From positions 1 to 64,000 of the forward strand of contig JAFQLS010000022.1 in NCBI GenBank assembly GCA_017396555.1: a stretch of DNA of 64,000 bases, read 5' to 3'. The position numbers and the translations under genes were made by a program. Shown piece after piece: positions 17,011 through 26,783 of this stretch. The notes under the pieces are model-generated. The model did no database searches and was not told the DNA's origin. It saw only the letters and a list, made by a program, of their open reading frames with translations. The DNA is from Lachnospiraceae bacterium (GTDB lineage: Bacteria; Bacillota; Clostridia; Lachnospirales; Lachnospiraceae). Position 1 is the stretch's first letter, and each line of letters opens with the position of its first letter.

Positions 17011-17046
17011 TTTCAATAAAAAGAAGATGCCACAATTAGCATCTTC
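17011..17046 (-). terminator. Terminator of the nfnAB operon
   Basis: GAAGATGC (17023-17030) pairs with GCATCTTC (17039-17046); on the minus strand a TTTTTATTG run follows. It is placed shortly after the nfnB stop codon and is a well-formed intrinsic terminator. Confidence 0.85.
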
Positions 17047-17055
17047 CGGTAATTA

Positions 17056-18441
17056 TTATTTACTTGATAAATACTCGTGTATACCTTTTGCACCTTTTTT
17101 ACCGGCTTCCATGGCAAGAATCACTGTAGCTGCACCTGTAACAGCATCACCACCGGCATATACACCTTCTTTAGTTGTCTTACCATTTACCTCTTCAGCA
17201 ACAATACATTTTCTCTTGTTAATTTCCAGACCCTTTGTTGTCGAAGAAATAAGAGGATTTGGAGATGTTCCAAGAGACATAATTACTGTATCAAGCTCCA
17301 ACTCATATTCAGAATCCGGAATTTCGACAGGACTTCTTCTTCCTGATGCATCCGGCTCTCCAAGTTCCATTTTAATAAGCTTCATACCTTTTACCCAACC
17401 ATTTTCATCAACAATGATTTCTGTAGGATTGGTAAGAAGATCAAAAATAACTCCTTCTTCCTTAGCATGATGAACCTCTTCAACTCTTGCCGGAAGTTCT
17501 TCTTCGCTACGTCTATAAATAATATGTACCTCTGCTCCAAGTCTGAGTGCAGTTCTTGCTGCATCCATAGCAACATTTCCACCACCCACTACAGCAACTT
17601 TTTTTCCACCTATAATCGGAGTATCATAGTCTTCTCTAAAAGCCTTCATAAGATTATTTCTTGTTAAATACTCATTTGCAGAAAACACACCGTTTGCATT
17701 TTCGCCGGGAATTCCCATAAATCTTGGCAATCCAGCTCCCGAACCCACAAATATTGCATCAAACCCTTCTTCCTCTAACAATTCATCAATTGTAACAGAC
17801 TTCCCTACAACAACATTTGTTTCTATTTTAACACCTAACTTCTTAACATTTTCAATCTCATGCTGTACTACAGTATCTTTTGGCAAACGAAATTCCGGTA
17901 TTCCGTATACAAGGACTCCTCCTGCCTTATGTAAAGCTTCAAATATAGTTACCTCGTAGCCAAGCTTTGCTAAATCACCTGCACATGTAAGACCAGCAGG
18001 TCCAGAACCTATAACAGCTACTTTTTTCCCATTTGTATTAGCTGGTTTCTCTGGAACAACTCCATTTTCTCTCGACCAGTCTGCTACAAATCTTTCGAGC
18101 TTACCAATTGAGATAGCTTCACCTTTAATGCCTCTGATACATTTTCCCTCACACTGGCTTTCCTGTGGACATACTCTGCCACATACAGCCGGAAGCGCTG
18201 ATGCCTCTGCAATAACATCTGCAGCCGCTTTGATATCACCTGCCTGAACCTTATTAACAAATTCAGGTATATTGATTCCTACCGGACATCCCTTTACACA
18301 CTGTGCGTTATTACATTTAAGACAACGACTCGCCTCTTCCATTGCCTCTTCCATATTATATCCTAAACAAACTTCATCAAAGTTTGTTGCTCTAACCTTT
18401 GCATCCTGTTCTCTTACAGGTACTTTCTTTAATACATCCAT
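17056..18441 (-). CDS. nfnB: NfnB: NADPH-dependent subunit of ferredoxin:NADP transhydrogenase
   Basis: Related to the small subunit of glutamate synthase (GltD/GltA). The N-terminus binds two 4Fe-4S clusters (CLKCNNAQCVKGCP and CGRVCPQESQCEGKC, about residues 40-105), followed by FAD (GSGPAGLTCAGDLAKLG) and NADPH (GGGNVAMDAARTA) Rossmann motifs. Since it overlaps, by the TAATG junction, a gene for the FAD/2Fe-2S partner, the pair is best read as NfnAB, which bifurcates electrons between NADPH, NADH and ferredoxin. Length is 461 residues, normal. A homotetrameric glutamate synthase small subunit is the alternative name in databases. Confidence 0.88.
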   Translation of the reverse strand: MDVLKKVPVREQDAKVRATNFDEVCLGYNMEEAMEEASRCLKCNNAQCVKGCPVGINIPEFVNKVQAGDIKAAADVIAEASALPAVCGRVCPQESQCEGKCIRGIKGEAISIGKLERFVADWSRENGVVPEKPANTNGKKVAVIGSGPAGLTCAGDLAKLGYEVTIFEALHKAGGVLVYGIPEFRLPKDTVVQHEIENVKKLGVKIETNVVVGKSVTIDELLEEEGFDAIFVGSGAGLPRFMGIPGENANGVFSANEYLTRNNLMKAFREDYDTPIIGGKKVAVVGGGNVAMDAARTALRLGAEVHIIYRRSEEELPARVEEVHHAKEEGVIFDLLTNPTEIIVDENGWVKGMKLIKMELGEPDASGRRSPVEIPDSEYELELDTVIMSLGTSPNPLISSTTKGLEINKRKCIVAEEVNGKTTKEGVYAGGDAVTGAATVILAMEAGKKGAKGIHEYLSSK

Positions 18442-19334
18442 TAATTGTTTCCTCCGCAGCCTTTTCCTTTATGACCTTTATGTGTATCACCCTCACGAAG
18501 TCTAAGCAATGCTCTTCCTTCTTCCGATTTATACATTTGCTGACGTTTCATTGCTTCATCAAAATCAACAAGATGTCCATCAAACTCCGGACCATCGACA
18601 CAGGCAAACTTGATTTCTCCACCAACAGATACTCTGCATGCACCACACATACCCGTTCCATCAACCATAACCGGATTAAGACTAACAATTGTTTTAATTC
18701 CCAATTCCTTTGTAAGTAAACATACAAACTTCATCATAATCATCGGTCCTATTGCAATACATACATCATATTTATTCCCCTGATTATTAACAAGCTCCTT
18801 TATCTGTTCTGTAACCATACCTTTAAATCCATACGAACCATCATCAGTAGTAATATAAAGATTTCCGGCTACAGCCTTCATCTCATTTTCAAGAATAAGT
18901 AACTCTTTATTTTTTGCTCCAACGATTACATCGCAGGAAACACCATTTTCACGAAGCCATTTAACCTGTGGATATACAGGAGCTGTGCCCACTCCACCTG
19001 CAACAAATAAAATTTTCTTATTCTTTAATACACTAATATCTTCATTTACAAATTCAGATGCCATTCCTAATGGACCTGTAAAATCTCTAAATGAATCTCC
19101 TTCTTTCAATGCTGACATCTTTTCTGTAGATGCACCAATAACCTGAAATACAATGGTTATCGTTCCTGCTTCTCTATTATAATCACAAATTGTAAGGGGT
19201 ATTCTTTCACCCACTTCATCTAATTTAGCTATAATAAATTGACCCGGCAAGCATGATTTTGCTATCCTTGGTGCTTCAACATCCATAAGATAAATATTTG
19301 AAGTTAATTCTTTTGCATTTAAAATTCTATACAT
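18441..19334 (-). CDS. nfnA: NfnA: FAD/2Fe-2S subunit (NAD side)
   Basis: The 297-residue protein has a PyrK/sulfide dehydrogenase-like layout: FAD-binding barrel with RIPLTICDYN (about 42-51), NAD-binding domain with VAGGVGTAPVYPQ (about 110-122), and a C-terminal 2Fe-2S cysteine group (GTGMCGACRV ... FACVDGPEFDG). It is the partner of the overlapping NfnB. The stop of nfnA and the start of nfnB share one base. Expected to work in the cytoplasm to balance NADPH, NADH and reduced ferredoxin, consistent with an anaerobe. Confidence 0.88.
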   Translation of the reverse strand: MYRILNAKELTSNIYLMDVEAPRIAKSCLPGQFIIAKLDEVGERIPLTICDYNREAGTITIVFQVIGASTEKMSALKEGDSFRDFTGPLGMASEFVNEDISVLKNKKILFVAGGVGTAPVYPQVKWLRENGVSCDVIVGAKNKELLILENEMKAVAGNLYITTDDGSYGFKGMVTEQIKELVNNQGNKYDVCIAIGPMIMMKFVCLLTKELGIKTIVSLNPVMVDGTGMCGACRVSVGGEIKFACVDGPEFDGHLVDFDEAMKRQQMYKSEEGRALLRLREGDTHKGHKGKGCGGNN

Positions 19335-19352
19335 TATTTGCCACCTACTCTG

Positions 19353-20996
19353 TTAGTTTATTTCATAATCGCCTTCAGCAGAAACAGACACACTCACCAT
19401 ATCTCCCGATACTGTATCTATTCCGTATATAAACGAGTCCATAATCTTATTATAAGAGCTTTTCAATACTCCTTCGATTAAATAATATTCCTTATTTTCA
19501 ATTATTGCAATTTCTCTATAAGAAAATTCCATTAATCCATCATCTTCTGTAACGCCACTTTCATCCAAAATTGTACCATTTACAATTAATTCATCAATAA
19601 GTACGTCATAAGCTTCATCATATGAATATTTTCTCTCTTCTTCGTATTTGTAAATATTTTCAACTACTGCACTACTCATACCTGATTCATCAACAAGGAT
19701 TACAGAGAATACATATTTACCTCTTGGCATATCTATAGGCTCTGTATATTCTTCTGATTCTGTTGTAGGCTCTACACCATATTCATCTATAGTATAATAT
19801 GCCTTCATTCCCTCAGGAACCTCTACTTCAATCTTAGTTGCTTCTTTATATGTTCCACCTGAAGGAGTTACCTTTGGCGGCTCAATAGCTTCAAGCTTAA
19901 ATGTAAATTCAGCTGTAACTACATCACTCATTTCTCCTTCTTCATCAACTGCAACCGCCTTTATTTCATAAGTTCCCTGCTCCTTGATTTCAATAGGTTC
20001 TTCATATACCGTACTGTTAGTGTCCGGTTCTGAACCGTCTAAAGTATAATATACCGTACACCCTTTTTCGTACATAATACTAATATCCATGTATTCCTTA
20101 TACTCTCCCGGCTCATTTTCAAATATAGGAGCTGCAACAGACTTAATGCCTAACTCTAAACCTATTTCTGTTCCCATAAGCGATTCTTTAAAGCTTTCTA
20201 ATTCTGATTCCATTTCAGCTTTTGTATACAATTTAATTAAATTCTCATAGTGCTCCTTATTATCTTTTTCAAGAGAAATTAATTCCTTAAGTATATCCAC
20301 ACACTCATGTATTTCCGATTCTGACAGTGTAACAAATCCACGATTCATATAAGCATCATACAACGCCTTATTTGCATCTATAATTTCCTTGTCTGACTTA
20401 GCCATATTAACAGCTTTTTGAAATGAGTTAACTGCCTCATCATATTTTGCTGCCGTATATAATTCTATTCCTTCATTATAGATATCTAAAAAAGTATCTT
20501 CCTTAGGGGATTTATTTCCAAATATTAAAACCAGTGCTATTACAATTACTGTTATTGCTATTACACCGGCTACAACACCTGCTATTATTTTACCTGTTTT
20601 CTTCTTTTTAACAGGCGGTTTCTTAACATTTTTTTCACGTCCTGTATTCAATGCATTAACCTGAAAGTCATTATAGCTATTATGTTTTCTTGCAATTTCA
20701 ATCAATTCCAGGCTCTCATCCTTAATATCAGGAATAGTTATATCCTGCGTAGAAGTATATCTTTCATCATTTAAAATATCTTCTTCTATTTCAACTCTTC
20801 CATCAAATACCCTTGTAGTTCCACCTATATCCGAATTACTTTCTGCTTCCATTTCATCCATTAATTCACCAATATTATTTGCAAGTTCTTCTTCTATTAA
20901 ATTCAAGTCTGGTATTGAATGAATACGATTACCACATTTCAAGCAAAAGGTTTGATTTGCACCGCATTCTTCACCACATTTATTACATTTCATCAC
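19353..20996 (-). CDS. Zinc-ribbon, TPR and chitobiase-like repeat membrane protein
   Basis: The 547-residue protein begins with a zinc ribbon (CNKCGEECGANQTFCLKCG) and an acidic linker. One membrane helix follows (about residues 138-162, after KKPPVKKKKTGK), then TPR-like helices (about 170-270), two chitobiase C-terminal/FN3-like repeats (YYTLDGSEPDTNSTVY at about 320 and YYTIDEYGVEPTTESEEY at about 395), and a C-terminal domain of about 90 residues. It is therefore cytoplasmic at the N-terminus and extracellular at the C-terminus. Likely an envelope sensor or scaffold; function unknown. Confidence 0.8.
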   Translation of the reverse strand: MMKCNKCGEECGANQTFCLKCGNRIHSIPDLNLIEEELANNIGELMDEMEAESNSDIGGTTRVFDGRVEIEEDILNDERYTSTQDITIPDIKDESLELIEIARKHNSYNDFQVNALNTGREKNVKKPPVKKKKTGKIIAGVVAGVIAITVIVIALVLIFGNKSPKEDTFLDIYNEGIELYTAAKYDEAVNSFQKAVNMAKSDKEIIDANKALYDAYMNRGFVTLSESEIHECVDILKELISLEKDNKEHYENLIKLYTKAEMESELESFKESLMGTEIGLELGIKSVAAPIFENEPGEYKEYMDISIMYEKGCTVYYTLDGSEPDTNSTVYEEPIEIKEQGTYEIKAVAVDEEGEMSDVVTAEFTFKLEAIEPPKVTPSGGTYKEATKIEVEVPEGMKAYYTIDEYGVEPTTESEEYTEPIDMPRGKYVFSVILVDESGMSSAVVENIYKYEEERKYSYDEAYDVLIDELIVNGTILDESGVTEDDGLMEFSYREIAIIENKEYYLIEGVLKSSYNKIMDSFIYGIDTVSGDMVSVSVSAEGDYEIN

Positions 20997-21031
20997 AATT
21001 ACCTCCGATAATAGTTTCCTATATATACATT

Positions 21032-21060
21032 CACCTCATGACTTGAAGTCACGAGGTGAT
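21032..21060 (-). other. Hairpin in the leader of the zinc-ribbon gene
   Basis: A 13-bp near-perfect inverted repeat with a 3-nt loop lies between the promoter at 21079-21106 and the start codon at 20996. It lacks a following T run on the minus strand, so it is more like an mRNA-stabilising or regulatory hairpin than an intrinsic terminator. Confidence 0.45.
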
Positions 21061-21078
21061 TTCGACAAATCACTAAAA

Positions 21079-21106
21079 ATTATACCATATTTTTAATGAT
21101 TTACAA
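21079..21106 (-). promoter_or_regulatory. Sigma-A promoter of the zinc-ribbon gene
   Basis: TTGTAA (21101-21106) and TATAAT (21079-21084) on the minus strand are spaced by 16 bp. The -35 box overlaps the last codons of the upstream membrane protein gene. Confidence 0.6.
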
Positions 21107-21788
21107 TACTATTTATTTTTGTTAACTTTCTTGTAACACTTGCAAGCATAATTATGAATATATGTGCTGCAATAGCAATCATTGGCCCATATCCTACCAT
21201 TCCCATTGCATCATATTGACTTTGAACATATTTTTCTAAGAAAATTACAATCATAATTACTTCTGATACAATAGCAATTACAGATGTAAACATAACAACC
21301 ACATAACCTGCTTTTGTTCTCCATAACATAATAAGGAAAAATTGTACTATTCCTATACCTATTGTAACAATCATACATATAATGGCTGTTATTACAAACA
21401 CCTTTTCATCATATAAAAAATCACCAAAATAGTTAATCATATAAAATATATCTGTTCCTTTTATATATTCAATATATGACTGTTCATTAACAGCCGACTG
21501 TTCATAATGCATTATAAACATATCAAAAATTAAGGTTACACTTGCTATACAGGTAAACAACATCATCATAAAAGACAAAGTAAACTTACATACACCGAAG
21601 CCTTTAACCTTTTTATTACGTTTTTCTTCTACTTTTATTTCATCTATATTTTGTTTTTTTTCTATAACTTCCGGTTCTTCTATATTGTTAGCTTCTTCTG
21701 TAACTTCCGGTTCTTCTATATTGTTAGCTTCTTCTGTAACTTCCGGTTCTTCTATAACTTCTGCTTCATCAAAGATTTTTTCATCCAT
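21093..21788 (-). CDS. Membrane protein with acidic N-terminal repeats
   Basis: The 231-residue protein has an acidic N-terminus containing a 12-residue repeat (EEPEVTEEANNI, two and a half copies), then a Lys-rich junction and four membrane helices. No known family is recognised. It lies between the BIG2 protein gene and the zinc-ribbon gene on the same strand. The ATG at 21788 has GGGAGG upstream, which supports it over the ATG five codons earlier. Confidence 0.7.
   Translation of the reverse strand: MDEKIFDEAEVIEEPEVTEEANNIEEPEVTEEANNIEEPEVIEKKQNIDEIKVEEKRNKKVKGFGVCKFTLSFMMMLFTCIASVTLIFDMFIMHYEQSAVNEQSYIEYIKGTDIFYMINYFGDFLYDEKVFVITAIICMIVTIGIGIVQFFLIMLWRTKAGYVVVMFTSVIAIVSEVIMIVIFLEKYVQSQYDAMGMVGYGPMIAIAAHIFIIMLASVTRKLTKINSIVNH
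21666..21755. repeat. 36-bp tandem repeat, 2.5 copies
   Basis: Near-identical units start at 21666, 21702 and 21738 with an exact 36-bp period, encoding the EEPEVTEEANNI repeat. The near-absence of base differences between copies suggests recent duplication or ongoing slippage. Confidence 0.85.
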
Positions 21789-21805
21789 TTGTATTCCTCC
21801 CATGT

Positions 21806-24800
21806 TTACTTCTTCATCGTAACAACTCGTACCTTACAAGTCAGTACCTTTCCATTTACTTTAGCTGAAATAATAGCCGTTCCTGCCATCTTAGCTGTAA
21901 TCATTCCCGAAGAACTTACAACGGCAACTCTTCTATTACTTGTCAACCATCTTGTTGACTGAGCATCGCCCAATACATCCAAGTCAAAATAATCATATTG
22001 CTCTAATGTAACTGTCGTTGCATTAAGTGCTATTACATTTATTGTACATGAAGCTTCAACACCTGATAGTGTAGAAACAACTATAATCTCACAACTTCCC
22101 TGACCTTTCGCCGTAACTACACCTTTGGAATTAACCGTTGCTACCGATTTATCTGTTGAATACCATTTATACGAATCTGTCGAATTACGAGGCAACATTC
22201 TTGCTTCTATTTCTATTCGTTGTCCTCTTAGCATAGTTAGCTTCGAAGAATTAAGCTTTATAGAAGTAGCTTCAACTCTCTTCTTTACTACAACCTTAGC
22301 CATTCCTTTAACATTACTTCCGTCTGTTGACGTTGCATATATATTACATCTACCAGCACTTACCGCAACTATCTCTCCAGTCTCATCAACTGTTGCTACC
22401 GATGGATCCGAAGATGTCCACTTAAGATTTCTAATAGAAGCATTAGAAGGAGTAATCTTAGCTTTAAGCTGCTTTGCTTTCCCTTCGTAAATATTTACTC
22501 TTGAAGGTGTGATTGTAATCTTTTTAACCGGTCTTATTACCCTTATTCTGTAGCTTGCCATAACACCACTACCATCCTTAGCCTTTGCACGAATGTATGC
22601 AGTACCATAACCAACTCCTTTAACAACTCCCTTCTGGGTAACAGTAAGTTTCTTCTTGTTAGTTGTAGACCATTTCACAGCTTTATTCGTAGCCGTAGAT
22701 GTTTGAACATTTGCCACCAGCTTCATTTTCTTTCCATAATTAAGATAGTGACTCTTTCCTGTTAATTCAATGCTTGTAACCATTTCTTTTACAGTTATCT
22801 TACAATGTGCAACCTGTGAGCCTTCTTCTGTTGTAACTGTAATAATTGCTGTTCCACCTTTCTTAGCTGTAACAACACCATTTTCAACTGATGCTACTGA
22901 TTCATCGCTTGAAGACCATGTTACATTTTTATTTCTGGCAGATGCAGGCTTAACTGTTGCCGTAAGAGCTATCTTTTTACCAAGCTTTATGGTTCTTTTC
23001 TTTGAATTAAGAGTAACACCCGTTACTGCCTGTTCGACAGTAACCTTACATTCTGCCACAATAGTATCTCCTGTAAACGGATCCTTACTAGTAACAAGAA
23101 TTTTTGTTTCTCCTGCTTCTTTTGCATAAAATCTTGCCTGATTTTTATCAGATTTTTCGAGTTCAACTATATCCTTATCTTTAGTTTCCCATAGGAATGT
23201 CTGATTATCAGCATTTGCCGGTTCAGTATTTACTTCTAATATGAAGTAATCACCCTTACGTGTAATATATTCAGTGGCACTTAACTTAAGTCCTGTTACA
23301 TTCTGGTAAACCTTAACCGTACATTTGGCAAATATACCTGAATCATTTGACTGTGCGGTAATTACACAAGTTCCGGCCTTAACACCCGTTACATACCCCA
23401 TATCATCAACCTTAGCAATTGAACCATTCGAGGTTTCCCATGTAATTGACTTATCTGTAGCATCATCAGGATATATGTTAAGTCCATTTGCAACCTTTAG
23501 TTTTTCGCCAACCTTGATAATTATATTACTGTATTCACTATCGAATTCAACCTTTGTAACCGGCTGTCTAATTACAAATTCACATGTAGCAAACAAGTTC
23601 TTGCCTGTACTATCTACCCCCAATGTCTGAACAATAATTGTTACCGTACCGGGCTTAAGGAATGTAACCATACCTTCCTGACTTACATCTGCCACATCCG
23701 GCTTAGAAGAACTCCATATTACATCTCTATTAACATTTTCCTCTTCCGGCTCAATTGTATATGAAAGCTGATATCTTACATCCTCAAGATCAGCTTCTAC
23801 TCTTTCGTCACTTAATATTATTTTTGAAATAGGTTTTGTAACTGTTACCTTACAATAAGCCTGCTTCTGTATATCAGGATGGCTTACACTTACGATTGCC
23901 TCACCAGTTCCTACAGCCTTAATTTTACCTGTCTGGTCAACTGTTACTATACTCGGATCACTTGTTGTCCATTTAACTGTTGTATCGTATGCATCTGCCG
24001 GATAAACAACTGCAAATAATGGATATTGCTGTCCAAGAGTTAATGCCTTTTCAGTTTCAGATATTTCGATATCTGTTGCTCTTCTTCTAACATAAACCTT
24101 ACACCATGCACTTCTTGTAATACCACTAACCTGCTGAGTTGCTTTAATCCAAGCTTCCCCCTTAGATATACCTGTAACAGTTATAGTAAAATTATCCTCC
24201 TCATTTTCTGTTATGGTTATTATAGAACCACTTGTATCAAGAGGACCATCCTTACTCTTATGAATACTCCATTCAACCTCTGAACCACCATCAGTCGCAA
24301 CACAAGTGATGTCAAATGTTTCTCCTTCTTTTACATTATATTCAGTTGCACTAAGTGATAAAGAATCAACAACTGTAAGTTTAATATCTGCCCACTTTGT
24401 TTCTACTGTTCCAAAAATATCCTGATTCGAAATAGTAGCTCTGATTGTTGCTTCACCTTTTTTCTTAGCCGTTACAACACCTTCATTATCAACTTCCACA
24501 ATACTTGTATCTGATGAACTCCAGTTAACACTTGATGCATAGTTTTCATTTACGTTTGTCGAAAGTGTCAGTCTGTCACCTACTGCCAAATATGTATGGC
24601 TACTTATGATTTTAAAATCAACAAAAACCGGTAATGTTCTCTTTGTAATATACTGATACCATCTATTAGTTTCATCAACTGCACTAATTGTAATTGTCGT
24701 TCTACCTGCTGTAATACCTCTTGCAATACCATTAGTATTAACTGATACAATATCCGGATCCGCCGATTCATAGACAATATATCCACCAGAGTTTGTTTGC

Positions 24801-25501
24801 AATTGATAATCTTCCATATATGGAATTGTAACTTCCGAAAATTCCTCCGTAAATTTTGCATTTACACAAACCTCGAACTGTTGTGTCTGCTTTCCATCTG
24901 CTGTTGTACATTTAATAACTGTAACACCCGAACCAGTATACTGAATGGTACCTATACCTGGTTGTTGCTCAACAACTGTTGCAACATTAACATTACTTGA
25001 TGTCCATGTTAATGAATTGTTTGAATTAGTGTTTACCTGATATGGAGAATCACTATCCTCAAATACAATGACAGGAGCATTCTTAACCTCTAAAGTAACG
25101 GTAATCGTTTTAGATGCTGTCGCAGTTATAAGATTGCCAAATTCATCTTCTGATTTAAGTGTGGCTGTAATAGTTGCTGTTCCTGCGCCAACTGCCTGTA
25201 AATATGTAGATGAAATATTACCTGTTGCACTCTGATTACTTAGCATAATTACTTTGGGGTCAGATGACTCCCATTCAATAGTAGTACCACTTACTAAATC
25301 AACCGGAGTATTACCATCAAATGCTGTTGCATTCCATTTAACCATTGTCGGTACATCCCAATAAACATTTTCATCTAGGTTATTACCCGAAATAATAACT
25401 GTAATTGTTGCAGCCGGTGTCCATTCAAGTGGCAAAATGATATTTGATATCATTACAAAACATAAAATCCATGCGACTATGAATTTAATCTTGTTTCTCA
25501 T
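21806..25501 (-). CDS. Giant secreted BIG2 (Ig-like) repeat protein
   Basis: The 1231-residue protein has a signal peptide (FIVAWILCFVMISNIILPL) and about 14 consecutive bacterial Ig-like (BIG_2) modules of 80-90 residues. Each shows the pattern W.SS(D/N)...V.V...G.V.A...G...I. Modules at the N-terminal end are more divergent. No LPxTG signal or wall-anchor helix is present at the end (VLTCKVRVVTMKK), so attachment would have to be by another route or the protein is released. The 5' leader of about 320 bp has hairpins. Role in adhesion or surface structure is typical but unproven. Confidence 0.88.
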   Translation of the reverse strand: MRNKIKFIVAWILCFVMISNIILPLEWTPAATITVIISGNNLDENVYWDVPTMVKWNATAFDGNTPVDLVSGTTIEWESSDPKVIMLSNQSATGNISSTYLQAVGAGTATITATLKSEDEFGNLITATASKTITVTLEVKNAPVIVFEDSDSPYQVNTNSNNSLTWTSSNVNVATVVEQQPGIGTIQYTGSGVTVIKCTTADGKQTQQFEVCVNAKFTEEFSEVTIPYMEDYQLQTNSGGYIVYESADPDIVSVNTNGIARGITAGRTTITISAVDETNRWYQYITKRTLPVFVDFKIISSHTYLAVGDRLTLSTNVNENYASSVNWSSSDTSIVEVDNEGVVTAKKKGEATIRATISNQDIFGTVETKWADIKLTVVDSLSLSATEYNVKEGETFDITCVATDGGSEVEWSIHKSKDGPLDTSGSIITITENEEDNFTITVTGISKGEAWIKATQQVSGITRSAWCKVYVRRRATDIEISETEKALTLGQQYPLFAVVYPADAYDTTVKWTTSDPSIVTVDQTGKIKAVGTGEAIVSVSHPDIQKQAYCKVTVTKPISKIILSDERVEADLEDVRYQLSYTIEPEEENVNRDVIWSSSKPDVADVSQEGMVTFLKPGTVTIIVQTLGVDSTGKNLFATCEFVIRQPVTKVEFDSEYSNIIIKVGEKLKVANGLNIYPDDATDKSITWETSNGSIAKVDDMGYVTGVKAGTCVITAQSNDSGIFAKCTVKVYQNVTGLKLSATEYITRKGDYFILEVNTEPANADNQTFLWETKDKDIVELEKSDKNQARFYAKEAGETKILVTSKDPFTGDTIVAECKVTVEQAVTGVTLNSKKRTIKLGKKIALTATVKPASARNKNVTWSSSDESVASVENGVVTAKKGGTAIITVTTEEGSQVAHCKITVKEMVTSIELTGKSHYLNYGKKMKLVANVQTSTATNKAVKWSTTNKKKLTVTQKGVVKGVGYGTAYIRAKAKDGSGVMASYRIRVIRPVKKITITPSRVNIYEGKAKQLKAKITPSNASIRNLKWTSSDPSVATVDETGEIVAVSAGRCNIYATSTDGSNVKGMAKVVVKKRVEATSIKLNSSKLTMLRGQRIEIEARMLPRNSTDSYKWYSTDKSVATVNSKGVVTAKGQGSCEIIVVSTLSGVEASCTINVIALNATTVTLEQYDYFDLDVLGDAQSTRWLTSNRRVAVVSSSGMITAKMAGTAIISAKVNGKVLTCKVRVVTMKK

Positions 25502-25829
25502 AATAATCCTCCATTCTTTAGTTAAAAACTAAAAATTATCTATATATTGTGTCTGTTCTCTCTTAAAAATACATTCTCTGGTAGTTTATATCGGCATTTC
25601 GCCACCCACACTTTAGTCTATTCTAGCATATTTTCATATATTTTTACACAAAAAAAACATTACAAAATGCAAAATCACTTTATAATGTTTTTTATTACTC
25701 ATTATCTACATATTCAATAATATGATATGAAATTAATCACCAAAGAAGAAAAAGAAGCAAAAATAAAAGAATTAACAGCCTAACTCAATTCACTTAACAG
25801 AGGCTACGAAAATATCGCAGCCTCTGTTT
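25502..25829 (-). other. Long intergenic stretch upstream of the BIG2 gene
   Basis: No gene of normal size is visible. A TAGAAT -10-like box occurs near 25622-25627. Downstream on the minus strand a small hairpin (GGC-ATTTC-GCC, 25593-25603) with flanking GGT/ACC bases forms part of a leader of about 100 nt. The part at 25723-25780 holds only an 18-codon plus-strand frame that I do not consider a gene. Confidence 0.4.
25797..25827. terminator. Hairpin after the second ABC transporter pair
   Basis: ACAGAGGCTACGA and TCGCAGCCTCTGT pair with one mismatch around a 5-nt loop, immediately downstream of the permease stop codon. The T run is weak on both strands, so efficiency is uncertain. Confidence 0.5.
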
Positions 25830-26783
25830 CTAATTAATCGCTTCAAATGAACTCCTCTTTGTTTCAATGTAAAATTTAATTACTATTGATATAAGCACCA
25901 ATAAAATCAACTCACACAGAACAATCGCAAAATTAAAATTGTCATATGCCAATTCCACATTGACTATTCCTTTAAAGTCGAAGAATTTATCATATAGATA
26001 ATTTATGCAATTAAGTAATTCATATTTGCCCGGAATATGAAGTATATATAAATATGCAAATATTATACATACACTCATTGTAGAATTTCTAAACACTGCT
26101 GCCAACAACGCACCTAGTTCCAGAAATACAAATATTGATAATAATATAATTGATAATCTTGCAAATTCTGTTTTTAAATCTGTCTTTGATAAGGAAATGT
26201 CAACGAGCGACATATCAATTTTATTCTTAACTAGCATAAAAAATATACGATTAGATATTATACCAAACACCACTCCTGATACAGCAATCATGAGTGCCGA
26301 AACCAACATAGATATCTGTTTCATTTTTATATAGCTAAATTTACTATTTCTTATAGTTTTTAGTTTTTTCATTCTATATTTGTCATCCAAAGATACATAT
26401 ATTGCCCCAAACAAACTAAACACTATCGGAATAATTATTAAAGACATTTCTTCAAGTTGCGTTATCACATTATCCGGATGAATATAGCTAACATACTGAC
26501 TAAGCATTGTTTTATAATATAAAATAGGATTTTCTATCATTCCCGACTTACCATCCGCACTCACAGTAACCTTAAATTCTCCGTTTAAATCCTCCTGCAT
26601 AGCTTCTATATCACCGTTATAGAATTCTACTTTTCGATCATAGTTACCCTTCATTTCCATTACCGCTGAATAATTTATAAACTGTATTCCACATACCAAA
26701 ATACAAATAAGTGCAAACATTTTATAATATAGCTTTGAATAAAAGCCATACTTAATCTCTGATTTCAAGTAATTCTTCATCAT
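25830..26783 (-). CDS. ABC-2 type permease next to a secreted protein
   Basis: A 317-residue membrane protein: one N-terminal helix, a long extracytoplasmic loop of about 85 residues, then five more helices. That topology is common in ABC-2 type and bacteriocin-associated permeases. The start codon overlaps the end of the ATPase gene by 32 bp, with GAGGAG upstream of the ATG pair. It probably forms one exporter or immunity unit with the ATPase. Confidence 0.75.
   Translation of the reverse strand: MMKNYLKSEIKYGFYSKLYYKMFALICILVCGIQFINYSAVMEMKGNYDRKVEFYNGDIEAMQEDLNGEFKVTVSADGKSGMIENPILYYKTMLSQYVSYIHPDNVITQLEEMSLIIIPIVFSLFGAIYVSLDDKYRMKKLKTIRNSKFSYIKMKQISMLVSALMIAVSGVVFGIISNRIFFMLVKNKIDMSLVDISLSKTDLKTEFARLSIILLSIFVFLELGALLAAVFRNSTMSVCIIFAYLYILHIPGKYELLNCINYLYDKFFDFKGIVNVELAYDNFNFAIVLCELILLVLISIVIKFYIETKRSSFEAIN

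Noticed and set aside
22125..23630. Several plus-strand open frames of 100-120 codons opposite the BIG2 gene
   Set aside because: They are shadows of repeated BIG2 coding sequence; no ribosome binding sites and unnatural composition.
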